Of a DNA stretch of 64,000 bases, positions 41,575 to 52,830 are shown piece by piece; position 1 is the stretch's first letter, and each line of letters starts with the position of its first letter. The stretch covers positions 13,473,868-13,537,867 of the forward strand of contig NC_072791.1 of the NCBI RefSeq assembly GCF_028583425.1. The letters are read 5' to 3'. The position numbers were made by a program, and so were the translations under genes. The DNA is from Eublepharis macularius. Lineage: Eukaryota > Chordata > Lepidosauria > Squamata > Eublepharidae. The notes beneath the pieces were generated by a model that saw only the letters and a program-made list of their open reading frames with translations, made no database searches and was not told where the DNA came from.

Positions 41575-42063
41575 AAATATAATAAAGTAACAAAGCGCTC
41601 TAAACAAAATCCTTAAACAAACATAAATACAGCAGACATGTATATGAAAGATGTTCCACTAATGAAAACATGAAGGTAAAGTGCATATGCAACAACCATA
41701 CAAGCTGCCAATACTCTATACAGCATCAATTACTTATAAATCAACCATGCAATCTTGATAACAACAGGTGCAGGAGAAGAATCAAGAGTAGGGAAAACGT
41801 CCAAAAAGTAATTTCCCATCGTTAAAGGTGAGTTGATTAATGTTGTTCTCTTTTGTTTATCTTTGTAGGTGGTGCCTTTCAAGTCGGGATGTCAGAGAGA
41901 CGTTGCCTACCCACCCAACAAACTTGCAGGGCCAGTGAAGGAAACCTGATGTTTTGTCAGATGACTTCCTCAGGGGCAGTTAAAGGATCCACCAAGAATA
42001 CAATTTCACAATACAGTTTCTTACAGCACCCAGAAGCAAAGTATCATTAATGGTGGCCATGTG

Positions 42064-42096
42064 TGTGGCCCCTGAGGAAGTCATCCGATGAAACAT
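42064..42096 (+). ncRNA. Hammerhead-like motif (lineage E)
   Basis: CC, CTGAGGA, extra A, GTC / GAT around ATCC, GAA, ACAT, C, AGG. The partner arm (41946-41975, minus strand) reads GTC / GAC in stem II. Consistent with a decayed form of the lineage-C plan, where the self-complementary ACGT has become ACAT. Confidence 0.4.
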
Positions 42097-42379
42097 CAGG
42101 TTTGTTACTTTATTATATTTACAGAGAGTAAATTGCATGCGATTACTTTCATGGCATAAATTTGCTTTTTCCTTGATGTGTGCTTTTGCACCTGACTTGC
42201 CAATCTGATCAGCTTGGAGGAACCTCCCTTTTTTTTTGCTTAGGTTCACAGAAGAAGCATTGCTGTCAGATGTCCACCACAAGGGATAATTGGTGTGTAT
42301 GTCCCAATAACTTCCCACTACCCGGCACCCCCTCCATTCAGTGCCAAGAGGTAGGCTGTGATGGTCTGCAGTAGAATGA

Positions 42380-42720
42380 CAGGATCCGAGTCGTGTAGCA
42401 CCTTAAAGGCTAGCAAGATTTCCAGGGAATAAGCTTTCAAGAGTCAAAGCTCCCTTCTTCAGATACAAGTAGGAATAGAGGTTCTCGAGCGCTTATGTCC
42501 CAGTTGTAAGCTGGGAGGAGTGTGACAAAGAAGGCAGTCAGGATGCAAAAGTACAATGCAAAATGTAGTCTGCTTGACCAACACAGTCCTCCTAACTTCT
42601 TATTAGGATGTAAGGGCTGAGGGATCTCCATTCCTTCTTGTATTTGACAAAGGGAGTTTTGACTCTCAAAAGCTTATACCCCGGAAATCTTGCTGGTCTT
42701 TAAGAACTTGATTCTACGAG
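42380..42720. mobile_element. Hairpin retroelement, lineage B, with long spacer
   Basis: Left arm (GAGTCGTGTAGCACCTTAAA…) and right arm (CTTATACCCCGGAAATCTTG…) are separated by about 150 bp. The right arm keeps GTAT / ATAC stem I (42640 and about 42676) and GGGAG / CTCTC stem II; the core has decayed. Confidence 0.7.
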
Positions 42721-42796
42721 ACTGAAATCAATGTGAAGAGAGCAGATCCTCTGAACTTTCTATCCAGAATCCAATTCTTAGGGTCATGGGAACCAC

Positions 42797-43231
42797 CAGG
42801 GGTCATTTCGTAGAAAAAGAGCTGGAGAAACTCATTAGCATAACTCATTAGCATATGCCACACCCCTTGACATCACCAGAAGTATTTCATTAGCATAACT
42901 GATTTGCATATGCCACACCCTCTGACATCACCTATCCTGGTTGTTTTGGACCCAATCCTGGCCATTCAGGGCTGAAATTGGGCCCAAAATGGCAAAAGGA
43001 GGCTGAAAATGGCCAAAAAGTTGCCCCAAATGGTCAGGATTGGTCCACTGCTGAGTGGGAGAGTGATCCACCACCCGTCAGAGGCCCAATCTGGGCCGTT
43101 TCGGCCCCAATTCAAGGTGAAACGGGGCCAAAATGGCTGAGAGTCAGGTGGACGGGGCCACCTGACATGTGACCTCTTTGGGGAACTGCCGGAACTGTGT
43201 TCCTGTGCATTCCCCCTCGAAATGAGCCCTG
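42797..43231 (+). mobile_element. hAT-type MITE, CAGGGGTCATTT family
   Basis: Perfect 8-bp duplication GGAACCAC. Ends CAGGGGTCATTTCGTAGAAA and …CGAAATGAGCCCTG; 435 bp. Confidence 0.95.
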
Positions 43232-44504
43232 GGAACCACTAATCTATCAGGCATGGGCGCCTGCAATGAGGCGTGTGAAAAGGCTGAAATTGCTCTCTCC
43301 TCCATCTTATACCAGCACAATTCCTGAGTGGATCTACTTTCTGGGGGTCAGAACGGACTGCAGGAGCAGAATGCGAGAAAAATTTTCTTTCTTTGGCGGT
43401 GGTTAGAACCCAGCCCCTTGCTTCTAATTCTCTTACATCATGTTGAAACCCGTGCACTAGGACAAAGTTTATGTCAGACTTCCCATAAAACCTGGGGAAA
43501 TGCCTCCAGTGTGCGTCTCATAATTGGGTAATCATCAACCAACTCTGGCTAGACACCGCTCTGCCAAAGCAGCTTTTATGAAAATTCACACTCTCCGGCT
43601 GTCCATACAGCCCCCAAACAGTGTTTGCTTATTTTATCTGTTTATAACATTATGTCAGAGCGAGTTCCTGTCGTTTCCAGCCGGTATTGCAACGACAGAG
43701 CTCAAATTTCTGCCTGTAGCTTGGGTTTCATATTCTTTGCTGATGCACAGTGGCCTTAATTTACTATATGTCATAAAACCACGAGTCTTGCAACCATCTG
43801 GCTTTCATCAGAGGCAAACAATGGCTGACCGTAATATTTTACTGTGATACAGACATTGTGGCCTGTAATATGCATGCTCTTATTTTTTTTTTTTAAATCT
43901 CACTATTATTTCTATTCAGACAAACTTTGCATGTTTTTGAAGCAGTACAAAAACTTGAAACATCAGTGTACAGGAAAGTAACAGCCAACAATGCCTTTAT
44001 CATACTTGTAAGCTGCCTTAAACCATCAAAGATGATATACATATTTAAATAAACAAATAAACCATCCTCAACCAAGGCTGATTCTGGCTTCTGAAGGGCT
44101 GGAAGCTGTCAATGGAATCCCAGCCAGTTGCCTTTCCCTCTCTCTCAGGAAAGAGCAGGCCATGAAGGTCAGTGGTTGGCATGATCAGGTACCCACTGAG
44201 ACCCATGGACCAGAGGATGCCCATTTCCTAGAGGGGTGGAATGCCTGGCAAAAGCAAAGAAACAAGAGCCCAAAGGAGTTGTTGCAGGGGCCTTCCTAAA
44301 ACGATCTCCCAGTTCCTGGCAGGTCATCTTCCATGGGGTTCTCATTTGTGTGTGTGTTTTAAACTTTGTCCGCACTGACATCCTTGCTACTGATGGAGAG
44401 ATAAGGAGGAACTAAGTGATTGCTCCCACCAGAGCAGTGACAGGACTAGGAACAAGCTTGGAACGGGAAAGCTATGATGGATGAAGAAGATGTCTCCATT
44501 GGGT
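43232..44504. other. Low-repeat sequence
   Basis: 43450-43870 has no recognised repeat and is a candidate for conserved noncoding DNA. 44040-44070 shows a LINE-like AAAT tail. No coding structure. Confidence 0.35.
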
Positions 44505-44632
44505 ACCTGGCTTCAGAGGGTTGACTGCATGGCATCGCATCTCAGTGGAGCTTCTTCCTCTCCCCAAACTCCACCCTCAACAGGTACTGCTCCCAAACCT
44601 ATAGGAATTGCCCTCAAACTGGAGTTTGTAAC
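44505..44632 (-). mobile_element. hAT-type MITE (AGGGTTGCCA family) fragment
   Basis: Blocks 'ctctccccaaactccaccctc' and 'aggaattgccctcaaactgga' in family order. Confidence 0.55.
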
Positions 44633-46413
44633 AAATGTCCGTTGCGCTGAAATGGTGGTTCATGCCAGTAATGAAAATATCATGTGGTGAGCTGTTCTAA
44701 TTGAAGACCATTAGGAAGGTGTACAGTGAGTTATATATTTTCTAATATGAGATGCAATTTCTAATCTTCTACATGTGATAATATACATTTAATACACATT
44801 GACTTTATGTCCACAGTCCAATAACTGTGCCCAGGAAGAAGTTGTGTATACAAAACGGGAATGGTATAATATGCAAGCATAATCCCGTCGGCACATCAAT
44901 ATTTTCATTTGATCTGGATTGTGGTCTCCCTTCCCTGTGGGACTTTCTGCCTACATTCCTAAGAAGGCTCTACTGCAGCTCTCACCCAGACGTTTCTCTA
45001 TGAACATTACAAAAACATGGACAAACAACTGTTACCTTGTATAATTGTTACCTTGTATTTATTATATATTTATTACTTGTATGAAATTGTATTTATTGTT
45101 GACACTTTGCACCAATATATTGTTGTAAAAATCAAAAATTTCTTTGACTGTATATTCCCGGTATTGTTTCTTGTATCCTCAAACTGGAGTTGGCAAACTA
45201 AGAGCCTACTGCGGTAAGGTCTAATTGACCGAGAATCTTTTTAAAGTGCACCGTACAGTTAATAGAAAACCGCCCTCATGTATAGTCAAAATATACACTT
45301 TTATATACTCTTATTATGTAAAGTGCTGGGTGCTTACAATAATGAGTCAAACACAATAATCAAAGGCACATAGAGATAACAGGTTGGAATGAGCAAACCG
45401 CATAACAAGTCCAATATCCCAAATAGTCCTTTCAAAATTGCAAACGGAGAGCAAACTCTCTTCCTTTCTTTCTTGTTCGATGATCCAAGACCATGGGTAA
45501 GCAGAGAAGCCAACTCCTGGACTGGAAATCCCACAATGGAGATACTGGAGATGCGGGGGGGAAGCACAGTTATCAAAACGCTCAACAGGGCGCAAGCTGA
45601 ACTCCCGTTTCGGGGAGCTTTCTCAAGAGCGTTACAAGCCAGCGACCAAATCGCTGTATAGTTCCAAAGACATATGCAAGCTCACTTCTCTTATCCCAAA
45701 TGGGAGACCCAGATACCACACTGGAGTTGGGAACCCTATTTACAAGATTGATGTGGGATGAACTCCCCACTTTAGTTGCCAGACTCTCCCTGCCCTGCGT
45801 GTCAAAGGTGACGGAGGAGTTTCTGTTAGCTGAGTGCAAAAACAGAGCAGGGAAGTTACGCTGTGCTGATTTAAGAGGTAAAAAATTTATTTGAGGAAAT
45901 ACATACTTGATAGTGAAGAGGAGAGATAGGGATAGGTTCCTTGCCATCTGACTACATCTTGCATAAAGAGTGAATAAGGCAGGAGAGAGAAGAAGCAGGA
46001 TATTGCCCTGTTTGGCCCAATAGGAGACAAGACAAGGAAATGACCCCCAGGAAACAAGAGAGATGCTGCTCTCACTGTCCTAACTAAGTGATCCTTGCTG
46101 CCCCCTGCATGGTAGGCTCTTCTTCCTTCTTGCAGCTGCAGTACACCAGACATTGCTATTTCCAACAGTTTCATCTCCAGAGGTGTGCCCTGAGTTAACT
46201 TAAGACAGATTGCACCCTGTCCTGCCTCTTAAGGCTGAGGTCTGACTGGCCCTCTCCCCAAATCTGCCATAAGCCTAAAAAAAAAAAGTATTTTCTCACA
46301 GCTTCCCCACTACAAGGATCCTTGGCATCTTCCATACGGCCACCAGATGTAAAGATTTTTGTGCCTTTCATATTGTGAAGCAGAGACAATATTAAACTTT
46401 TAAACCAAAAACA
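44633..46413. other. Unassigned; possible further retroelement at 45210-45660
   Basis: 45590-45640 has an inverted 'gagaaagctcccc…gaaacgggag' pattern on the minus strand that recalls the hairpin families but does not fit the hammerhead consensus. The rest has no recognised repeat or gene. Confidence 0.3.
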
Positions 46414-46650
46414 CCCAATAACAATAACAACGGTGCTTGCATACCACTCCTCTAGGCAGATTAGTGCCTCAACCAGAGCGGTGAACAAGATAGTGTTATT
46501 ATTATCCCCCCCAATACAGCTGGGGAGCTGGGGCTGAGAGGAGTGGCTTACCTGAGGCCACCTACTGAGCTCATGGCAGGAGTGGGATTTGAACCAGTAG
46601 AGTGCTGATTCGCAGCTGAACCACTTGACCACTGTGCTCCAGCAGCTCTA
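46414..46650 (-). mobile_element. S1 tRNA-derived SINE
   Basis: Inverted tail, body and head as in 764 and 31475; B box as GGATTTGAACC. Confidence 0.85.
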
Positions 46651-46707
46651 GCCCTGGCCTTCTTTTGATGAGGTCCCTCTAGCCCATAGTGACCAGTCTC
46701 TCCTCTC

Positions 46708-46800
46708 TGCTGATATCTGATGAAGGGAGCTTTGACTCTCAAATGCTTATACCCTGGAGATCTTGTTCTTCTTTAAGGTGCTACTGATGTCCGATCTTTC
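46708..46800 (+). mobile_element. Lineage B element, single arm
   Basis: ATAT, CTGATGA, A, GGGAG / CTCTC around CTTTGA, then AAATGCTTATACCCTGGAGA and 'ttctttaaggtgctactg'. Most of the hammerhead plan is visible. Confidence 0.7.
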
Positions 46801-47527
46801 TCCTTTCTGCTGTTGCCTCAATTCATCTCTGTGCAGAGAAGCAGGTACTTGCCTGCTCAGACCTTTGTACTGCAAGGTTCTTCCTACTACCCCCAAGTCC
46901 ATGTAGCAATTATTTTGGCAGCTGGATAGCATGTTTGTTACTTGCTCTCACATCGGCTTTCTAAAGCCTCACCTCTCCTCGAACTGCTGGACACAGCACA
47001 CCCAAGACATGCAATTTCCAAAGTGGGGATTCTGGAATTGTGTGTTGTCCCCAGTGCTACCTGTGAAGACCATTTGCTGCATCTCTGTGTGATTCACTGC
47101 TTACTCTTGCCTCCCAATTATTCTGCCCCCCCCCCCCGTCATTCACCACGGCTATAGTTAGAGCATTCAAGCACGCTTGACTGGAGAGGTGCAGCAGAAC
47201 TGCCTTCTTTCTGCAGAGGCTGTCCTTCGTATCTCTGCATGAGGCATTCTGTATAATCAGAAGGCATGTACAGATAAGCAGTTCCTACAGAAACAACAAA
47301 GGTGGCTCATCTGAGAGTGGATAACATTTGAAAGATAAACCTTTGGTACTGTAACAGTGTAAAGTGGTCCCCTCCACTTTTATCAGACCTGTGGGAAATG
47401 CTGCCCTGGGGATTTCTGCCACTAGGTAAAGAAGGGACCTGACTGGAACCTGGCTGAAATGATTTCAGTCTAAGTAAAGGTGGGTTTGGATCAGACACTG
47501 ACAGAGATTGAGTTCTGTTTGCTCAGC
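46801..47527. other. Unassigned sequence
   Basis: A poly(C) run near 47128. No repeat family or gene recognised. Confidence 0.3.
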
Positions 47528-47535
47528 GATAAAAC

Positions 47536-47784
47536 CAGGGCTTTTTTCCAGCTGGAACGCAGTGGAATGGAGTTCCGGCACCTCTTGAAAATGGTCACAT
47601 GGCTGGTGGCCCCGCCCCCTGATCTCCAGACAGAGGGGAGTTGAGATTGCTCTCTGTGCGCGGAGGTCAATCTCAACTCCCCTCTGTCTGGCAATCAGGG
47701 GGCGGGGCCACCAGCCATGTGACCATTTTCTCCAAGGGCAACCCACTGAGTTCCACCACCTCTTTTCCCAGAAAAAAAGCTCTG
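47536..47784. mobile_element. hAT-type MITE, CAGGGCTTTTTT family
   Basis: Perfect 8-bp duplication GATAAAAC. Two facing GC-box arms. Confidence 0.95.
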
Positions 47785-48013
47785 GATAAAACTGTCTTCT
47801 GACACCGTGCCAAAGATTTCCTGCTTTCACCATCATGCATAAGTGCAGAAGGAAACGGCCTATCAAACTGATGCTGGCGTCGATCTCAGGAAACTCAATT
47901 AGAAGCACAGGCCAAGCAAGCGGATGTCTTTTGTAGAGACTTTGAAATCCTGGAAACACCAACTTTTCAGTTACACAGAGCGCACTTTTGAGCCAAGGAG
48001 CTCCAAGTAATTT

Positions 48014-48245
48014 AGAAGCTGTTGTGGTGTAGTGGCTAGAGTGATGGACTCAGATATGGTGACCCAGGTTCGATTTACTGTTTTGCCATGGAAGCTCGCT
48101 GGATGATCTTGGGCTAGTCATAAGCTCTCAGCCTAAACTGAGAGCTTATGTGAGGTAAAAAATGGAGAAGACTGATACAAGGCATTTTGGGCCCCCTCTG
48201 GGGAGAAAGGCAGAGTATAAATTAAGTAAAACAAACAAACAAAAA
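48014..48245 (+). mobile_element. S3 tRNA-derived SINE
   Basis: Head TTGTGGTGTAGTGGCTAGAG, B box GGTTCGATTTA, 'ggggagaaaggcagagtataaatt' tail and (AAAC)n. Confidence 0.85.
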
Positions 48246-48345
48246 AGTATTTCACCTAAGAAATGATACCTCCTAACTAACTCTTTGTTTCTTATGGATG
48301 GTTCCGAAAAATCTGGGGAAAGAGAATGTCATCACACACAGCTAT

Positions 48346-48556
48346 ATCGTTGTTTTTATTTTTATCCTGTCCTTTTCCCAAGAAGATCAGAGTAGCATAC
48401 ATAGTGCTTCACCCTGATTTTGTCCTCATAAAAATTATGTGACGTAGGCTAGGCTGAGAGATAGTGAGGGTTGCCAAGTAAGCTTTATGGCTCAGCAGGG
48501 ATTTGAACCCAGGTCTCCTCAGACCTAGTCCAACATTTGACCATTATGACATGCTG
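48346..48556 (-). mobile_element. S3 tRNA-derived SINE
   Basis: Inverted tail, body (tgacgtaggctaggctgag), B box (GGATTTGAACC) and head. Confidence 0.75.
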
Positions 48557-48753
48557 TCATTCAGAGCAAATGAATGGGTGTGCCAACAGCTAAATGCTTA
48601 AAAAAACAGATACTCTATAAGTAGTACATTGATTGTAGTAGTGACATCCAGTGTAGACTGGCTTTCAAGTTACACAACACTTTCTGGGTAGCAGTGTGTG
48701 TGAACAAGATCTTGGGATACAGGTAGATAGGAAGCTAAATATGAGCAGTCAAT

Positions 48754-48904
48754 GAGTGATTCCGCACACGTTGGATAATGCACTTCCAATCCTCTTTATA
48801 GGTCATTTGGAACGGATTTTTTCATGTGCAGAACAAAAAAATCGACCTCAAACGATTGATAAAGTGCATTGAAAGTGCATTATCCAATGTGTGCAGAATC
48901 ACTC
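48754..48904. mobile_element. Palindromic MITE, GAGTGATTCCGCACACG family
   Basis: Arms GAGTGATTCCGCACACGTTG and their inverse, each followed by 'gataatgcacttccaat' or its inverse. It abuts the CR1 fragment. Confidence 0.8.
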
Positions 48905-49735
48905 GATGTGATGCAGCAACAAAAAAGGCAAACACAATTTTAGGGTATATTAACAAAGGTATAACATCCAAATCACAAGATGTTGTTCTCTCACTATATA
49001 CCACGTTGGTCAAGCCCCACCTGGAGCATTATGTGCAATTCTGGAAGCCTCACTTCAAAAAGGAATGGACAAATTGGAATGGGTGCAGAGGAGAGCAACC
49101 AAGATGATTAGGGGGCCTGGAGACTAAGCCCTACTAGGAAAGACTGAGGGACCTGGGAATGTTCAGTCTGGAGAAGTGGAGGTTGAGGGGAGACGTGATT
49201 GCTCTCTTTAAGTTTGTTAGGCTGTCACTTGCGGGAGGGAAGAGAGCTGGTCATGTTGGCAACAGGACAGGACTCGAAACAATGAGTTTAAACTACAGGA
49301 GGGAAGATACCAGCTGGACATTAGGAATAACTTCTTCACATAAGAGTAATTCAGCAATGGAATCGGCTGCCTAGGGATGTGGTAGGGATGAAGACTGGCA
49401 GTCTTCAAGGAACGGCTGGATGAATGCTTGTCAGCAAGGCTGTTTTTCTGGGAAAAGAGGTGGTGGAACTCAGTGGGTTGCCCTCGGAGAAAATGGTCAC
49501 ATGGCCAGTGGCCCCGCCCCCTGATCTCCAGACAGAAGGCAATCTCAACTCCCCTCTGTCTGGAGATCAGGGGGCGGGGCCACCGGCCATGTGACCATTT
49601 TCAAGAGGTTCCGGAACTCCATTCCACCACGTTCCTGCTGAAAAAAAGCCCTGCTTGTCAGGGATGTTTTAGGCTGTTCCTGCATTGTGCAGGGGGTTAG
49701 ACTTCATGGTCTGTAAGGCCCTTTCCAATTCTATG
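48905..49735 (+). mobile_element. CR1 LINE 3' end, split by a hAT MITE
   Basis: Encodes KKANTILGYINKGITSKSQD then LYTTLVKPHLEHYVQFW, the CR1 RT tail; later blocks 'gaagtggaggttgaggggaga' and 'attaggaataacttcttcaca' are CR1 3' sequence. The terminus at 49690-49735 follows the MITE at 49435-49653. Confidence 0.9.
49435..49653. mobile_element. hAT-type MITE, CAGGGCTTTTTT family, nested in CR1
   Basis: Perfect 8-bp duplication CTTGTCAG made of CR1 sequence. Confidence 0.95.
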
Positions 49736-50258
49736 ATTGCAGAATAGACAATTTTGTCATGGATTTGAAAAACAGAACTTTCTAGAGATTGAGAGTTACC
49801 AACCAACATGGAACTGATGGCAGAAAAAAGTCTCATTGAGCTTCAGACCACATAGGGATGCAACAATATGCTTCATTTAAATATTAACAGCATCGAGGCA
49901 AAGGTTAGGTGGCGTGTTGTGACTTGTGTGTACTCTGTATCCGTTAACTTGCATGAATTCCTTGATCTACTGCCTCGCAAACATCATGTGAGCAGATTGC
50001 ACAAATTGAGCTGCTTTAAACTTGTTTCCTGTGCCTGGAGGAATTCTGAGTAGTTCATAAAGTCATTGTGTTTTACCAGCACTCTTCGGAGAGCATTCCT
50101 CAATGAGGGCGGGGGGATAATTATTTTTTTTCCAAACTTGTTTTCCCTGGAAAATGTCTCATTACTACATCACCATTCTGTAGGCTGCTGGTTAGTGATG
50201 TATACAGTTATTCAATCAATACCATCTTTTTTGTGAAATGACTCTACAAACTAAGGGT
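49736..50258. other. Low-repeat sequence
   Basis: No recognised repeat or gene. Confidence 0.3.
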
Positions 50259-50509
50259 GGCCATTTCCACACGGCTTACCTTGTTCCAGAAAACAGCGAA
50301 ATCTCGCACAAAATCTCCCGAGAAGATGCTATTATTGCGTCTTCTCGCACGATAACAGCATCTTCTCACGAGATTTCACACGATAACAGTGTCTTCTTGC
50401 GTGATTTCGCACGATAACAGCGTCTCCTCGCGAGATTTTGCGTGATAACAGCGTCTTCACACGGGATTTCACTGTTTTCCAGAACAAAGTCAGCTGTGTG
50501 GAAATGGCC
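50259..50509. mobile_element. CpG-rich MITE with expanded internal cassettes
   Basis: Ends GGCCATTTCCACACGGCTTA and a diverged inverse; GGT / AGT flank it. At least four internal cassettes of the type GATAACAGCGTCTTCTCGCG are stacked, against fewer in the copy at 40371. Confidence 0.85.
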
Positions 50510-50600
50510 AGTATCTGATGAAGGGAATTTTAACTCTTGAAAGTTTATATCTTGAAAATCTTTTTGGTCTTTGAAGTGTTACTGGATTCAAATCTTGCGG
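50510..50600 (+). mobile_element. Lineage B element, single arm
   Basis: GTAT, CTGATGA, A, GGGAA / CTCTT-like stem, GAAAGTTTATATCTTG, then 'ttggtctttgaagtgttactgg'. It starts exactly at the MITE end. Confidence 0.6.
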
Positions 50601-50934
50601 CTCCACAAACCATTTTGAAACTGGAGAGTGGGCTAGAGGAGGCAGCAATAAAACCCTGAGAACATACTTACCAAGGGAATGTAATGCTAAAGCGGGCTTT
50701 GGAACTCCAAGAGTAAAAACTCCTGTGCTTGCATGTTTCCTCCTTCCCTGGTACGATCGTGTCAATTTGTAATTTATGATTTAGTGCAAATTTTAAGTAG
50801 CTGTCACACCTGAACCAGCAAACTATAGTACATTGTTCCCCTTCTGAGTTCAGATTTGCAGCTAGTTGGCAAACCTGGTGTGATGGGCAAACACAAACCA
50901 TAGTTTGATAGTAGAAAAGATCAAGAGTCCAGTA
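50601..50934. other. Unassigned sequence
   Basis: No recognised repeat or gene. Confidence 0.3.
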
Positions 50935-51010
50935 GGACCTATAAGACTAACAAAATTTGTGGTAGGGTATGAGTTTTTGTGAGTCACAATTCACTTCTTC
51001 AGTTTGGCTA
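50935..51010 (-). mobile_element. Lineage D element, minus strand
   Basis: The reverse complement reads CTGAAGA, A, GTGAA / CTCAC region, AAAAACTCATACCCTACCAC, 'ttgttagtcttataggtcctactgg'. Confidence 0.65.
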
Positions 51011-51205
51011 CTTCCAAACAGATGATTTGCTTCACTGCAGCTGTCATACTATGGGCAGGGGAGCTTTTTGAAACATTCACACCATGTCTTCTTCTGCTAA
51101 GGTTTCCCTTCCTTTGTTTCTGGAAACAATGGAAACATATCAAGGTTTCCTACAGTGTGGATGGGGATTACTGCACTGCATCACACACAATTCTAGTGTC
51201 AGGTC

Positions 51206-51640
51206 CAGGGATCATTTCGAGGGGGAACGCGCCGGAACACAGTTACTGTAGTTCCCCAAAGAGGTCACATGTCAGGTGGCCCCGCCCACCTGACTCTCGG
51301 CCATTTTGGGCCCGTTTTGTCTTGGACTGGGGCCAAAACAGCCCAGATCGGGCCTCTGACTGGTGGTGGATCACTCTCCCACTCAGCAGTGGCCCAATCC
51401 TGGCCATTTTGGGCCCCTTTTTGGCAATTTTCAGCCCCTTTTTGCCATTTTGGGCCCAATTTCGGCCCTGAATGGCCAGGATTGGGTCCAAAGCAGCAAG
51501 GATAGGTGATGTCAGGGGGTGTGGTATATGCAAATCAATTATGCTAATGACACATTCCTGGTGGTGTCAAGGGGCGTGGCATATGCTAATGAGTTGTGCT
51601 AAACAGTACCTCCAGCTCTTTTTCTACTAAATGACCCCTG
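51206..51640 (-). mobile_element. hAT-type MITE, CAGGGGTCATTT family
   Basis: Perfect 8-bp duplication GTCAGGTC. Inverted orientation relative to 6743 and 42797; 435 bp. Confidence 0.95.
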
Positions 51641-51647
51641 GTCAGGT

Positions 51648-51722
51648 CCCTCCCCAAACCCCGTCCTCCCCAGACATCACTCCCAAATCTCCAAGAATTG
51701 CCTAACTTGGAGTTGGCAACCT
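51648..51722 (-). mobile_element. hAT-type MITE (AGGGTTGCCA family) fragment
   Basis: 'cctccccaaaccccgtcctcc' to 'aacttggagttggcaacc'. The previous MITE appears to have inserted in its left part. Confidence 0.65.
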
Positions 51723-52239
51723 TTTTTTAAAAAAAGTAACATTTGAATTAATACCTGTACAAGTTTTAAACTGAAATTTTAAATTGGCCGTAGGTGCCAA
51801 AATTTGCTTGAAAAAAGTTTGTAAAAAAGACAATAAATAAATAGAGTTGCCAGTACAGACAAGTGCTCAAGATTAAACAAATAATTGGCTTTTACAGTCA
51901 AAATATCCAAGTCACATCACAAAGAACACCCTGGGAATTGGCATCAGTGAATGATAGATAACCTACGTTCAGAGTTAATTGATTGCTTTCTGGCAGAGTT
52001 GGGCATAATCTGCAAAAACGAAATGAAAAATAAACCAACGTAACTCTAACTTCTGCCATGGGGAATGACAAAGGACACTGAAATCCTATCACATCTTCTA
52101 CTCAGCAACCTCCTCTAATTTTGGACATTTAACCAAGTTTGCACATGTTTACAAGCAACTTTCTACATCCTAGAGGACTAGAAACATCCTTTTTTAAAAA
52201 AACTGAAATTATCCCCATCATGCAGCTATTCAGTTTGCC
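51723..52239. other. Unassigned sequence
   Basis: No recognised repeat or gene. Confidence 0.3.
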
Positions 52240-52830
52240 ATCTAGCTGTGTGTGTTATGTGCCGTCAAGTTGCCTCTGACCTTTGCAACCCTATGAATGA
52301 AAGACCTCCAAAATGTCCTTTCATTAAGAGACTTGCTCAGATCTTGCAAACTGGAGGACGTGGCTTCTTTGATTGAATCAAGCCATCTCATTTTAGGTCT
52401 TTCTCTTTTTCTAATGCCTTCCAAGTTTCCTAACATTATTGACTTTTCCAGAGAATCGTGTCTTCTCATGATGTGACCAAAGTGCAATAGCCTCAATTTT
52501 GTCATTTTAGCTTTTAGGGAGAATTCAGGCTTGATTTGATCTAGAACCCACTTATTTGTCTTTTTGGCCATCAATGGTATTCACAAAACTCTCCTCCACC
52601 ACCAAATTTCAAATGAATCTATTTTCTTCCTGTTGGCTTTCTTCATTGTTCAGCTCTCACATCCATATATAGTGATGGGAAATACCATAGTTTGGATTAT
52701 CTTGCTCTTGGTCCCCAGAGAGAGATCTTTATATTAAGGATCTTTTCTCATTCCTTCACGGCTGTTTTTCTTTTCCAAGTCTCAATCTTCTTCTCGTTCA
52801 AGATTTTCTATTCCTTGGCTTGCCATCTAG
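52240..52830 (-). mobile_element. BovB/RTE LINE 3' end
   Basis: The minus strand encodes LRLLHFGHIMRRHDSLEKSI, then MLGNLEGIRKRERPKMRWLD and FWRSFIHRVA. It ends in a (CA)-type tail at 52250. Longer than the copy at 10622. Confidence 0.9.

Larger units (their letters stand above)
41175..42237. mobile_element. Penelope-like hairpin element, lineage E, near full length
   Basis: Flanked by 16-bp duplications GCCTAGGTTCACAGAA / GCTTAGGTTCACAGAA (15 of 16). Inverted outer arms (ggcaagt…atgaaagtaat and its inverse at about 42140-42200) and inner arms (CCTGATGTTTTGTCAGATGA at 41946; its inverse at 42064) surround a ~300-bp body without a protein frame. A Sauria SINE is inserted in the left arm. Confidence 0.75.

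Noticed and set aside
45590-45640. Hammerhead-like 'cuugagaaagcucccc…gaaacgggag' on the minus strand
   Set aside because: The core would need CUGANGA but reads with an additional U, and no paired stem I and II can be drawn around GAAA.
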